From assembly GCA_963969395.1 (NCBI GenBank), contig OZ017801.1, positions 3,350,501-3,414,500 on the forward strand: a stretch of 64,000 bases of DNA, written 5' to 3'. Below the pieces are notes generated by a model. It was not told the origin of the DNA and did no database searches. It worked only from the letters and a program-made list of their open reading frames with translations. A program made the translations under genes and the position numbers. How positions within the stretch are numbered: the first letter of the stretch is position 1; each line of letters starts with the position of its first letter. Positions 27,201 through 39,735 of the stretch are shown here, piece after piece. The DNA comes from Pseudoscleropodium purum. Its lineage: Eukaryota; Streptophyta; Bryopsida; Hypnales; Brachytheciaceae.

Positions 27201-30200
27201 CAAAGACACACATAATTCTTATGTTATCCACAATCCATTTATACAAGTTTAGACAATACTCACCAACTCATATATTCTTAATGTAAATGCTTAGAACTAC
27301 AACAATCATAACATTTTAAAAAGGAGCTACCAACACCTTGGGCCCATTTCTAAATCAAAGAAGAATTAGAGTATCCAACATCCCCAATCCTTTTCCCTTA
27401 GTAGATACTCTCCCCTTACACCTTAAATTCAAGAATGAAAGGGGTACTAATAGACAAAAGAATGGTTACTACTAACCACAATGCTTACACAATCCAAAAG
27501 GATGGACAATCTACACTACTCTAGAATATCCTTGCAATATAGAAAATTTTATCTAGTCTAGCATCATAGAATAAGCAAACTTGACTCTTCTTGAAGTGAG
27601 ATTTTGCACTACACAATTTTTATTACCATTGTATAATAAATTATTCTAATTACATATGAACCCAAACGGGAAAAATAATTATCTCCAAATAGTGCATACA
27701 TATCCAAACCTTATACCAAAATTTTGAAAAGCTTCTAAAAAACTTGATTTTGTATGAAATCTAACACAAATTTTCTATGGATAATTGTCTTTTCAAGCAT
27801 TGAAGTGGTGTTACCTTAGGACCATTCCTAGAAGTACGATCAAATTGGTGACGCATTCCAAAGAGATTGTGAGCATTTGTATAGACCTACAAAACAAAAC
27901 AAAAAACTTGTAAGCAAAACATGAAAGATGATGTGACACCCACATTAGCCAAGAATAAAATTTCCATGAAGAAGAACAAAAAAAACAAAAAAGGGCTTAC
28001 ATGGAAGTCGTATAAGTCAGCAGGATGGTTGAGAGGAGCACCAGAGCCGTCACAATTTGAAATTATTTGAATATCAGGATACATAAGCTTGATAGCTTTG
28101 TAGAACTCCATGTAATTTCCTGTTTGTCCCACACCCACAATCACCTCATGTTCAATTGTGGCACATGAATTACAAACTTTTGGACGTTTCTCCAATCCAA
28201 TCCAAGAGACAAAATGTTCCGTCGTCATTGTTAGGTACTAAGAAATTCAACAAAGAGCTCAAGGATGAAGAAAGCACCATCATTGGCTACACTCTTCATT
28301 TTATTCGATATTGCCTCTCAAATTGTGTCACTCCTATGAACACGGGGCCATACAAAATAGAGTTTTTATCATCAATCCTGTATGTACTTCATCCCAGGAT
28401 TGCTGTGAACCCATACAACAAACACCATAAACGGCAAAGACCACTCTATACAAGTAATAGTAACACTATTTAAAGTAAAAAACAAAAAACTCGATCACTA
28501 AATAGTGTGTGGATTCCTTAAATCATGAGCACACCAGTAAACATTATTGTAAACATTATTATCTCAAATATTGTAATGGTATCTATTTAGTGTGAACCAC
28601 TCCAAAAAAATAGAATGAAGAGTGTAGTTAATACAGCGAAAGAAATTGAAGAAACGATGAGGTAGAGAACATTTTGAATATGTATCAAACTAACTATGGG
28701 TCAACTAAAATTATCTTTTTTTCTACATGAACTCAAATGACAACTCCATTGCTGAATAATGTTACATACCAAAAAAGAAAGAAAGAAAAAGACAGAAAAA
28801 CTAGTTGATCTCACCTGTGTAATATGGTTTCCAACAGTCTTCATTACCAATTGCAACATGGCGAAGATGGAAAGGCTCAGGGTGTCCCATCTGAGCTCGC
28901 ACTGCACCCCAAGTGGAGTTGGCAGGTCCTCTTGCAAACTCAATGCCATCCATGACGTCCTCAACAAACGGTTCGATCATCTCCGTTGGCACGGATTGCT
29001 GGTGGCTGATGCCTGCAATAAAAACCTCACTTTGAAAAGCCCTTAAAAAAAACAAAAAAAACTTCTTGCACTGCACTACTTGTTCTCATGAGTCAAAGGA
29101 AAGAGGAAAAACAATCTGCGTTAATCAATCTCGTATATTCAATGTAAAATATGTCACGATTTTGTCCGTCACGTTCTCATCACAGCAATGGTCCTTTGTT
29201 CTTGCTAAACCCAAATGACATCCAAACATCTTCTCAATGAAACCTGGTAGCTTGATGAAACCAGTGTGGAGTTGTTGCATTGCAACAGGCTCTGTTCTAG
29301 TGGTTATAGATTTTACGAAGAATTTTAGGTTTTGAGACTTTCATTGGACCGAGTTAAAAGGAGAGTAAGAAGTCTATAACTAACAAAATGAACTATAAAC
29401 CTTAACAACTCCCAATAATATCCCTAACGCATTGCTGCATCACCCACTCAAACGAAAACAAAGAATGATGATGTTAATTTTTTCTTCCTACCGTTGTTGA
29501 AGACCCAAATCGGTGCTGCCCCCAGATCCTCTGCAAGCTGCAAACAATCCACGTCACAAAAATGATTTTCATAGCGCATACTCAGTCTCTCAAGTATGGC
29601 ATAAATCATCCACGGCATTCTTGAGGAGCTCCCTGAACACCAATGAACATTGTACTTCATCTTTGAATGAAAATCTAGTTCACTGTGTGCCCTAAAAAAC
29701 AAAAACAAAAACACCAAAGAAGAGTGAGCCAAGAAAAAAGAACCCAAATTTTCTTTGTGATTATTCTAGAGCTCATGTTATGATTGCAAATGTGTGCCTC
29801 TTCGAGTAAATTTTTTCCTTTTCAACCGGTCTTTGGTACGAGCTTTGTTCACCACAAGGGTTCCATTTCACTTTGAGAGTCTCTTTGAGTCTATAGTCTT
29901 TGGTCTTCAGTTTTGTTTGGGGACCATACTAAGGTAAGTGCATCTAATTATGACCCTTACAAATTCTTGCCTGAAATGTACTAGCGCTATTCATGAGGGG
30001 GCCTTGGGTCGTTTAGGGGTACACCTATTTTTCAACAGCTTCAAAATTCATAGTTTTTTCATACGGTGTTCATAAAATATCCTTTTGACTTCCCATTAGA
30101 TCCAACAAAAAAGCAAAGAAATTTCATGATAGGAACAATGCTCCATTGCTTATTCAGACACACTTAGGTGTAGTTACCTTACTCTCTTCTGAAGTGTTCC

Positions 30201-33200
30201 GCATGTGACACCGATTGCATACTTTACAATGGAATTAAACACTTCACAAGTGGCCCAATTCTTCAATATTTTCGTGTTCCAGATTCCTAAAATTAAAAGG
30301 GTACAAGATGTAAACTACTCTCACTGCAATGTTGACTGTGAAATGTTGGTTTCAGTTTGAGCTACTGACTGACCTGAAGGCCCTCGTAGAAGCCGAAGCC
30401 ATCGTCAGTCCAGTAATTCCACACATCTCCAAAGTGTCCCGGCCGGTTGTCAGCAGGACCTACGGAGTCTCGCCACCGGAAGGCGTTCGTCAATCGAGAC
30501 CCCTCCACATAGCACCCACCTGCAACAAAAACATGACATGAAATAAGGTAAGTAAACCCATAATCGGCACTAATCTAGCAACTGAGTTGAGCATAGTTAC
30601 TAGTATGGAACATAAATCAGTTTTATTGGATTTTATTGGTAAGTGAAAGAGGATTCCAACGTACTTGAGCAATCATTATTTGGACACCGTATGAATGTTT
30701 ATGAAATTTCAAAGTTGATTGGTTGGTTGTAGGTGTACCAAAAATGGACATGAGACTCTTTTAGACTCTCATGTTCTGAATGCCTACTTCTTGTGTAATC
30801 AGTGTCTGGATTTTTGTGTCAGTTTTTGGTTCAAATGTTGGGGTTGCATTATGGACAGTGTGATGACTAAGGGTGGGTGCATGTACCTTCGCCTCATAAG
30901 GACTTCAACCCCGTTTTTAATGGACAGCAAAATCAACGAAAAAATGCTTTCCGAAATGAGAAAACTCAGTCTCAATCAAGGTTGGACAATTTGCTGGACA
31001 ACTTTAGATTGACCACCAATTTTCTACAAACACACACTCACTTTGACACAATTCAAGGAAAAATTCTTATGAAGATCAAAAACCCTAATTCAACTGTACC
31101 AGATTGGCGTACCTGGGAACCGAAGGAAGCCAGGCTTCAAATCCGATATCATTTCTGCTAGCTCTTTTCGAAACCCATGCCCCTGCATCAACTTAAACCT
31201 TTATGGATCCGAAGTATACATATTTTGGATGACGAAAAGAGTGCATCTCAAGGCAGTGTTTTGTCCAAATAGCTTCTCATTCATCCGAAATAATACTTGA
31301 ATTTTTTAAAGATAATCACTCTTTATGACCAATTTGATGAAAGTGAGGGAAATAATATATTTGAACAAAGAACTTAGTAAAAACATGCAAATAAGATTCG
31401 CACATTAAAGGGTTAAAGAACAATCAAAGAGCTTGGAAAAGATACAGGATAAATTAAGCCTCATCAGAACCAAGCATTCATGGTTTTAAAAATGATCAAT
31501 TTGGTTAGTAAATATTTATATCATACGGAACCAAATTATATATCGTTGGAATCAATGAAAAATATTGTATGCACTGGCTATCAATAAATAGAAGTGATTA
31601 CAAAACATTACCATGTGACTTGCTCAAGAACGCTAAGAAAAAACAAACGAGGATAAGAGGTTTAGGATTTAGGGTTTAAGGTCAGTTTCCTCACCTTGAA
31701 AGTGTCGGTGGGCATGGCGGAAACCTGGTCCACCCAAAACACGCCACTTGTGTCACTAGTTAACAACAAGCGTGCATCATGGTTTGTTGAAGTGGCTGTC
31801 AACTCCACCGAGTGCTTGCTCCAATTCCCAGAATCCACACTATTTGTACACGACAGCCACACTTTTCCAATGTCAAAACAGTCCGAATCATACATTCAAA
31901 TAGGCACTCTTGAGCTTTCTTTTGATGATGAGTTTTCTTTTGATGATTTTCAAACCCTAGAGAATCAAGAATCCAAGACATGCAATGAGAAGCATTTTTT
32001 TGTTCTTCTAATTTATTGATTAAAATTTTGGACCAAGATATGCAATGTATTCATTGATTATGGTGAAAGGTATGATCTTATTTGGTGTTAACAGTGGTGC
32101 TGATAAGAGTCTCAAACTGGACATTTTCAAACTGCAAATCCTCCTGCATTTTCAAGAAGAAATAATATGAGTTCACCTGACATATTCCTGTGCCAGTAGA
32201 GCTCCTCCTGTAGAGGCGAATGCCACTGAAAGGTTGAAAGAATCCACCGACCGCAACCAGAGCTCAACTCGGTACTTGGAACCCTCCAAAATATTCTGCA
32301 ACGCCCCGAGAAAATTCAACAAAAATTAACTCAAAATGCAGAACGTTCTTAAGAGTGAACCCCACCTTAAAGTTCCTCTCACAAGATATGACCAAAACTG
32401 GATATCAAGCAACTTGGCTGAGAAATGGTAAGCAACGTGTGCTCACAAGTGCCAATCTGGAAGTTCTTGTCGGAGCTACTGAAGTGATTGATGTCAGGTG
32501 CTTCCTTCTCGAAGAATCCGTGTTTTTTCATTCCATTTTATCCAATTTCTTAAAAACAAGTAGCTCTCACGACATTCTTGAACTTCAGAGCTGGAAACCC
32601 TTCGCTTCCCAGACATTGCAGCTCCCTTCACTATTGAAACTCTTGAATTCAATCTTCCTCATGAATCGAAAGTCGTAATACAAGAAATTATTCCATGTAC
32701 AATGACACTAGTGGATGTTACTTCGAGCTTTCCTATTCAAGAATGATAGGAGAGGCTCAGTAGTAGGCTTGCTTTTTGAGTATGATAGCAAGCTAACCTA
32801 CTCAAACCTACTGCATTTACTGTAGATGTAGCTTTTCTCAATGCAAAACCTCCTCCCCATCAGTCCAGAGTCCACGAATTCCGAAATTTTCAACATTTTG
32901 AGAGATAATAAAATTTGAAACCCTAATTAGAAAAGGTTAGGAACCCTAACCATGCCCCAGAAACCAGGGTTAGCAGCACCGACGCCGCCCTTGGGGCACT
33001 GGTTGTGGTTGTCCTCCTTGTTACAGAAAACTTCCACTTTGAGAGCCACTGGGTTGCGGTCCAAAGGCGAGCAGCGTTCGGTCCCGAGGGTCACTTGCGC
33101 GTGGGTCCCCACCTTGTACCACGGGTCCAAGAGGGACGGCGTGTTCTGTCCTCCGGCCTCGAAGCCTCGGTTCTGCACAAGCTCGGCCCAAAGACCACCG

Positions 33201-34569
33201 GCGCCTGCGTGATTGATCTCCTACAAAACGAAAGTAAAAACAAAAGAGTTTGCATGAATCCATCAGTTTGAAGAATCATAGAAAATGTGGAAATAATTAC
33301 TTGGAATTTGGGACCTTGAAGATGTGAAAAGCATAAAGCAGAGGGTTCGCATGAATCCACCAGTTTGTCACTTGTCGTACAAAAGTGGTAACAACTAATT
33401 GGGGTTTTGTACCTCAAAGACACGAACAAGAAGCATCAAACGGAGGGTTAGCATGAAGCCACCAGTTGACACTTGTCGGTGAAGAATCGTACGAAAAGTG
33501 GAAACAAATAGTTGGGCTTTCGGGTCTCGAAGAAAATGCCGGAAAAAGCATTTAAATAGGGGGTTAACATGAATCCAGCAGTGGGCTGCCGGACCTCCTG
33601 CAAAGCGATGAGACTGAACATCTCAGCGATTGGTGGGAATTTCACCCGCATCCAATTTTCAATCATTGTCTCCGAAAAATAATCTAATTTTTGAGTGAGC
33701 AACAGCCGCTTCGTCACAGGAGTGACTTTGTGAACTTGTTGGTGAAGGATCACACCCGAATTATAAAAAATGGGGAAACGATTTGGGTTTTAGGTAAATC
33801 CAAAAAATAAGGCCAAGAAGCATCAATCAGCGGGTTTACGTGTGCCACCAGTTTGTCCACGAAGAACTACGCCAAAATTGTTAACAACTGGGCTTTCGTG
33901 CCTTAAAGAAAAGACCGAAATGCATCAAACAAGGGGTTAACATAAATCCATCAATTTGCAAGCTTGTCGGCGAAGAATCACTCCCGAAATGTACGAAAGA
34001 GGACACAATTGGGTTTGTGCATACCTCGAAGACAAGCCCGAAAAGCATGAAATAGAGAGTCACCATGGATCCACTAGTTTCTCGGCGAAAAACTTCACCA
34101 AAAGTGGAAACAACTGGAGTTTCGTGCCGCAAAGACATGGCAGAAAAAAGTATCAAACAAGGGCTTACCATGAATCCAAAAATTCGTAAACATGTCGATG
34201 AAGAATCACACCCAAATTACACAAAAATGGGAAACAATTGGGTTTGCGTGTACCTCGAAGAAAAGCCCGAACAGTGTCGACGGAATTTCTCGCCCAGGAT
34301 CGCTCGCATTCACGGTGATCTTCACAACGGGCGGAGACGCTTGCGCTATCACAGGCGCCGAGTGACGCGATTTCCATACCAACACTACAACGCAAAGCAA
34401 GCTGGCGACCAAACAACGTTCGCATCCCAAACTCTGATCAGTAATGAAACCCAGAAACTCAAGTAGCCCCAAACCCCCACAAAAATACAAGCATGCTTTC
34501 AATCAATCAACGAAGATCTTACCCAAACACGAAGGCCGCTCCTCGATGTCGAGCGCCCACAGTCGCCAT
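24217..34569 (-). CDS. Alpha-L-arabinofuranosidase (GH51), 16 coding exons
   Basis: Predicted secreted cell-wall enzyme releasing terminal arabinose from arabinan/arabinoxylan side chains. Coding exons: 34569-34523, 34431-34254, 33220-32951, 32295-32177, 31839-31695, 31182-31113, 30519-30374, 29537-29492, 29012-28815, 28119-28001, 27886-27815, 27197-27094, 26917-26861, 26031-25824, 25102-24956, 24396-24217. All are GT-AG with agreeing phases; total 2106 nt (701 aa, near the family norm). Residues about 17-40 form a hydrophobic signal/anchor (CLVASLLCVVVLVW). Landmarks: STLFGLFFEEINHAGAGGLW at the exon 2/3 join, GFWGM, QVSAMPTDTFK, GDVWNYWTDDG. The acid/base Glu is in VAIGNED (about residue 398) and the nucleophile Glu in VSEYAVTG (about 475). 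The first intron (34522-34432) and the exon 5 acceptor are the least certain junctions. Intron 2 is a tandem array. Confidence 0.92.
30605..30930 (+). repeat. Dispersed repeat inside an arabinofuranosidase intron
   Basis: Diverged similarity to 53335-53640: shared TTATTGGTAAGTGAAAGAGG-like start, TAGACTCTCATGTT / TAGGCTCTCATGTT block and similar order after it. It lies in the intron between exons 6 and 7. No coding content. Confidence 0.4.
33222..34270 (-). repeat. Degenerate tandem array (about eight 100-130 bp units) filling intron 2
   Basis: On the minus strand, units repeat the order TGATGCTTTTCGGGCTTTTC, GAGGTACACAAACCCAATTG, GTTTCCACTTTTC, GATTCTTCACCGACAAG, TTGGATTCATGGTAACCC. The first unit is the genuine end of coding exon 2 plus the first bases of the intron. 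Later copies reach the exon 3 acceptor at 33221. At least one copy (donor near 34024) keeps a complete GAG then GTATGC splice-donor look-alike. A unique ~130 bp insert interrupts the array near 33590-33720. Confidence 0.8.
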
Positions 34570-34820
34570 GCTCGTAAATCTTCAATTCGTCACTGATCAA
34601 AAAACAGAGCAAGTCGGGTAACAACACCAGGTGCAACTCTTTCTCGCAAACCAATTGGGGAAACCAATTTGAGAATTTGTTACTGCATCCCTAATCTTGC
34701 CCTGTATTGCACGACTTCATCCCCCCGAAAGCTCGATCTCGCGAGTATTGTTGGGAAATTGGAGGCATGATGAGTCGTGCATTCTGGTTTTCTGAATTTT
34801 TTATTGTTTTTTTGGTATAG

Positions 34821-35021
34821 ATGGCGACGAAGTTCAATTGCGTAAAGGGGAAAAGTGATGTAGGCATAAGTCAGTTTGAGATGATCCGACTTTCAGTCGC
34901 GTCGGCGAGGTTTCTGGGGAGGATAAATTCGGATGAGTCACAGGCGGCGTCGGAGAGCGGCCGGCTGCAACTCTGGATTGGGTTTTCAGTTATCTTTGTT
35001 TCCACTGATTTGTCCTTTTAG
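34821..35021 (+). other. Short open frame divergent from the arabinofuranosidase gene, doubtful
   Basis: A 66-codon frame starts about 250 bp from the start codon of the arabinofuranosidase gene, in a locally GC-richer stretch. No motif is recognised and no splice partner was found downstream. It may simply be promoter-proximal sequence. Confidence 0.2.
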
Positions 35022-35149
35022 TGTGGGCAAAAAATTAGTATAGTCGGCTAAGAGCGAACTTCCATGCAGTGTTGGAATGGGAAATGACTTCTGAGTTTTA
35101 CAGAGCTAGAAATGATTTTTGTTTTGTTTTTGGAACAAGTGTGTTCAAG

Positions 35150-35290
35150 AAACACATTGCAAGGGTTTTCCGTCAGGAAGAGAGGCTGATTTCACACAAG
35201 GTTAAGAACCTGCTACCACCAGGTATCAAACCTGCAACTATGGTTTGGTACCTCACCACCATCACCCAATAGTTTAGGATCATCTCAGAC
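35150..35290 (-). mobile_element. tRNA-related SINE-like element, copy 2
   Basis: Its reverse complement matches 19305-19450, including GGTGATGGTGGTGAGGTACC and the B-box-like GGTTTGATACCTGGTGGTAG. Extra sequence on either side differs between the two copies, as expected of independent insertions. Confidence 0.5.
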
Positions 35291-35584
35291 CACAAAATGA
35301 TTTCTTTGAGTTTCATGATGCTGAGAGAGAGAGAAGGAACTCCAACCTCTATGATGGGCCTCCCAAATGTGCCACTATCCTTAAACCACCATCTTCACTC
35401 TATGTACAACTTCCAAATCAATCATGCACCTATGTGGAAGAAATTCTTTTAGACTCAAAATTTTCTTCTTTCATAACTTCTGCGTACCATATCCAAAAGT
35501 TAGGTTTTTTGGTGTGTTAAAACCTCCTTTCACTTGCCAATAAGAAAATATAAGCATTTGAATAATTTAATTATAATAATTAGA

Positions 35585-37010
35585 CATAGTAAGAAATTAA
35601 TGGTAGTTGATGGTAGATCTTGGAAGTTTAAACTTTTTGTGCATTTTTGTAATGAATTAAAGATGTATTGTTCCTTTAGTGCTAATAGTAATGACAATTA
35701 GTGGTTGTATTGTCCAAACTAGATTTGTTAGGTTTTCTAGTAGTGGCTATATTATTATGTTTCTTTTTGTAATTATAGCCAAGGGAGAAGTAATCATTAC
35801 AATTAGGAAATTCAATATATATTGAATGTTATGGTGTTTGGATGCAGAAATTGGGATGTACTTTGGTTTTGTGTACTTCATACACAAAGATTATTTTGGC
35901 ATAGCTTTGTTTCATACGAGCAATGTTAAATTAAAAAGTTAAATTGTTTCTTTTGTGCAAAAAATTAAATTAAATGGGCACTTATTGCCTATTTTGAGCT
36001 CATTGTCATTGTGATAAAGTGTCAATTTTCAAGAAATATATACATGCTTTTCCTCCAATTCACACACATAAAACAAAAAGGATTTATGTGTCATTCTCCC
36101 ATTGGTTGTTAATAGTTTACGAAAAATCTAAAAGAATACCCATACAATTATTTTATTAGTTGTGAAACTTTTACATCAAAAAATTTGAGTTCATTGTCAT
36201 AAACTCATTCTGTAATGAATTCATGAATTATACTTAGAAACCTATCCAAAATCCATATTTGTATTCTTGTAGAACATATATAGAATGCAATCAATATGAC
36301 ATATATCTATATGAATTTGTATGCATATATATATTCTGCATGTATTTAGTATTTTGAATTCTATAATTGTAACCATAACCGTCTTTTGTTACCATATCTA
36401 TATCCATATTTTGTGTCCATGTTTGGACATCCAAAATAGTCTATTTGACAAACTTCTACAGCTTTGATTTCATTAGATGTTTTTTGGGGAGTCTAGAAGG
36501 CCATCTGGGCCTGTTTCTAGTGTTGTTCCTCGAGCAATCCAAGAACAACTGATGTTCGAATTTATTGTTATTTTTTTTTTAAATTTAAAAATACAAAAAA
36601 TAGTTGAATTTTTTTTAACTTTAAAATAAATAAATAAAGTGATGTGGTAGTCACTGTGCCACATCATGTAGCTACTGTGGGGTAGTGCGCCAAGTCTAGC
36701 AATGCAGATTTAAATAGGGGAACTCATAGCCCTCCCGGGGCTAAATCTCATCTAATGTTTAGAAGATCGATGACATTTGGATGAGGGGGTGAACTCAATT
36801 CAATGACTTTAGATTTTTCCAAAAGGGGGGAAGAAATTGAAAGAAGAACATCCTATTTGCTTATTTTTCCCTCACAATTGTTATTTTTATTGCAAGGGGT
36901 TTAAACAAATGCTTGTGTGAAAAAAGAGCTTGCAAATTCCATGCATTGCCTTGTTGTATATCTAGATTGGCCGGACTTTATTGTAGCCATTTTTGTGCAC
37001 CAAAGTAGTA
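35585..37010 (+). repeat. Left copy of a direct duplication, interrupted by insertions
   Basis: 35585-35935 and 36900-37010 match, in order, 37315-37650 and 37645-37790 on the same strand (shared ATGACAATTAGTGGTTGT, CATAGCTTTG, GTATATCTAGATT-type blocks). The intervening ~960 bp, including the MITE at 36471, is absent from the right copy, so it was inserted after the duplication. Confidence 0.6.
36471..36757 (+). mobile_element. MITE of the CATTAGA family, copy 3
   Basis: Begins CATTAGATGTTTTTTGGGGA and ends CTAAATCTCATCTAATG (inverted). The interior holds the core GTGATGTGGTAGTCACTGTG and an A/T tract like copies 1 and 2. Length is 287 bp, no coding capacity. Confidence 0.65.
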
Positions 37011-37314
37011 TGTGTAACTATTTGGTATAAGTTGCAAAGAGGGTTTAAAACAAGAAAAATATTGAGTGGATTAAAAAAGATGTTTGCAAGCAAAAGCCAT
37101 ATATTGATAATATTAAAATTTAAGGACTAATAACCAATAATTATTTTTGAACAAAGGATCTATTTGAAAAAAAGCATGGATGGAAATGTTGATGCTAGGA
37201 TTCATTAAAGTGGGGAGATTTGTAGGAAAGGTTTGATTGTTTTCAAGTTTTCTATTGCAAAAGAAAATACGAGTTGCCTATTTTATACCAATATTGTTGA
37301 TTTTGTTTAGAATA

Positions 37315-37790
37315 TTTTTGATGGTTAATCATGGAAGTTTGAGCTTTTTCATGCATTTTTGTGATGGTTGGAATATGTATCATTCTTCTTGAAGTAGGAG
37401 GAATGACAATTAGTGGTTGTGTTATCCATCCTAGATTTGTTAGATTTTATAATAGTGCTTGGTATTATTTTGTTTTCTTTTATAGTTATTGTCAAAAGAG
37501 AACTAATCACTATAGTAAGTGAATTCAATATATTGAATTTTATGGTATATAGATGGGATAGATGGGAGTGTACTTTGCTTTTTTGTATTTTATACAAAAA
37601 GAAAATTTGGGCATAGCTTTACTTTACATGAGCAATGTGAAGGGTTTGAACAAAAACACTTGGGATATAACCACTTTGCCTTGCCTTAGTTGTATGCGAA
37701 AAAAGGAGTTTGCAAATTTCTTGCATTACCTTGTGTATCTAGATTTGTAGGGTTTTATTGTAGGTTTATGTACACTAGTATTAATTAGAC
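37315..37790 (+). repeat. Right copy of the direct duplication
   Basis: Uninterrupted counterpart of the segments at 35585-35935 and 36900-37010, roughly three-quarters identical by eye. It carries no convincing open frame. Confidence 0.6.
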
Positions 37791-39384
37791 AATTTTACAC
37801 TTGAGGGGTGTGATATTGCACTTCATACATACACCACCCCAAAATGACACTTTGATGAACCGGAAGGGAGGACAATTTTTTTTTGAAGCATAAAAATTAT
37901 GAGGTGTGAGTAAATTAGAAAATGAAAAGAAAATGACATTTTTTCAATATGCCTTTCATTGAAACTTCAAACTATAGAGTGAATTTGGAAATGTTTCAAA
38001 ATAAATTTACTTTTTTTGTATATGAATTACTTTTTTGGAAGAAGGTTGTACATTTATCATTCTACAAAAGTCCTATGGCATTAATTTATTACAATTTCAA
38101 AAATAATAAATTTCTATTCTACAACATCTATAGCTTGACAATTTGTTCTAATATATTTTCATGTCATTTTTCAAGCATTTGTCATGCATGTCTTCCACCT
38201 ACATCACAATATAATTGTGTTAAGGCATGTATGAGGGTAGTATTCTAAAAAAATTCCTTATTAAGGTAGGGACATCCAAAGTACCACTTTTATTACTATT
38301 TATAATTATTATTATTTGATTGGTCAAGTTTTCATGAGGAGGTTCTAACGCACAAAATAATGCAACATTTAGATATCATATGTAAAAGTTATGAAGGGTC
38401 AAAGTTTTTTGAGATATGATTATCCTCAAATGAAAGATCCAAAAAATCAATATGCATCTAAATGATTATCCTATTTGGGGATTGATTTTGGAGATGTATA
38501 CAAAGTGATGGTGGTGTTTTAGATACGGAGCAATTTTAGGTGTACTCGCCTTAGTGGATTTCATCACATCTAGCCTCACATTTTATTTTTTTCCTCCATC
38601 ATGAGTGTACTTGTGCTCATTTGAAGTACCCTTGTCCATAAAAAAGAAAATTACAACTTTGACAATCTTGATCTTACAAATGATGAAGAAGTTGGAGTTG
38701 AAATTTTCAAGATGGGTACAAATTTGATCTTATATTTACATGTCACGATAAAATTCTATTTTTATCCTATTCATATTCTAATTGGTCCATTTTCACTTTT
38801 GTGACACCTAAACCCTATAGGCATTATTCAATGTAAGAAAAACCCTAATATCATCTTCTAATAGAATAAATATAAGTCATGAGTAGGTGTTGCAAAATAT
38901 TCATGCTAAATTCTATATTATATAATAAATGACTTTCCTATTGAGTTGTTTTTCTCAAAAAAATTGTTTTAAATTGAATAATAAATATAGGCTAGAAGAA
39001 TTGTGGATCTATATTTTGCATCTAAGATCACAAAGACATTTCAATTATAGTGTACAATTTTTATCAAAATGTTAAGTATCCTTATATAATCCTTTGAAGT
39101 TGCATATAATGATTTATCTTTACAAAATTTGATGTCCATCCAAGATTTACCATGCTATAAATTATTACTTAATTGAAGTTTGATAAATAGGCTTGTATAA
39201 CTTTCATCAGCAATTCAGGGATAGTTCATATGACAAGAACAATAATCCATCTTCAATATCTTTCTTTCCATATGTTTGATTCAACATTTAGGCATGTCTA
39301 ATTCTAACACACTATCACATTCAAAGATAAACCTTGATTTTGTGTAAGATATGGTGTCATCAAAGTTCTTCAAGCATAATATAT
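37791..39384. other. AT-rich intergenic sequence, nothing recognised
   Basis: Only short AT-biased open frames are present (for example 37949-38248 on the + strand), without motifs. No RNA gene or defined repeat was seen. Confidence 0.5.
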
Positions 39385-39394
39385 ACTAGTGTGC

Positions 39395-39735
39395 CCCGTG
39401 CCATTGCCACAATCAAAACAAAAGAAAAAAGAATTTCTAATTTTTTAATTCATAAAAACTTTGAAATTCAATAACTTTCATGCTATAGGTTATAGCGTCA
39501 CAAAACCAAGACCGTGCACCCCTCCTTGCCAAGGGCTTTCCAACGATATCAAACACGCAAACAAGAGCCACGCAATCCGGGAGAAAATAATTTTCTAATT
39601 TTTTTAAATTGTAGAAACTTCAAAATTCAATGACTTTCACATCCTAGGTCGCAACACCACGAAACCAAGCCCATGCACCCCTCCTCGTTGAGGGCTTTCC
39701 AACAATACCAAACATGCAAGCAGGAGACTCATGGT
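39395..39735 (-). repeat. Tandem pair of dispersed repeat family B
   Basis: Two consecutive copies, about 39395-39590 and 39595-39735, of the family B sequence on the minus strand. Each carries the complement of GGAAAGCCCT and GAGGGGTGCACGGGCTTGGT. The left end ACTAGTGTGCCCCGTGCC is the complement of the terminus seen at 19750. Confidence 0.65.

Noticed and set aside
33448..34189. Several 80-100 codon frames on both strands within arabinofuranosidase intron 2
   Set aside because: They are products of the tandem array derived from the exon 2 end, not separate genes.
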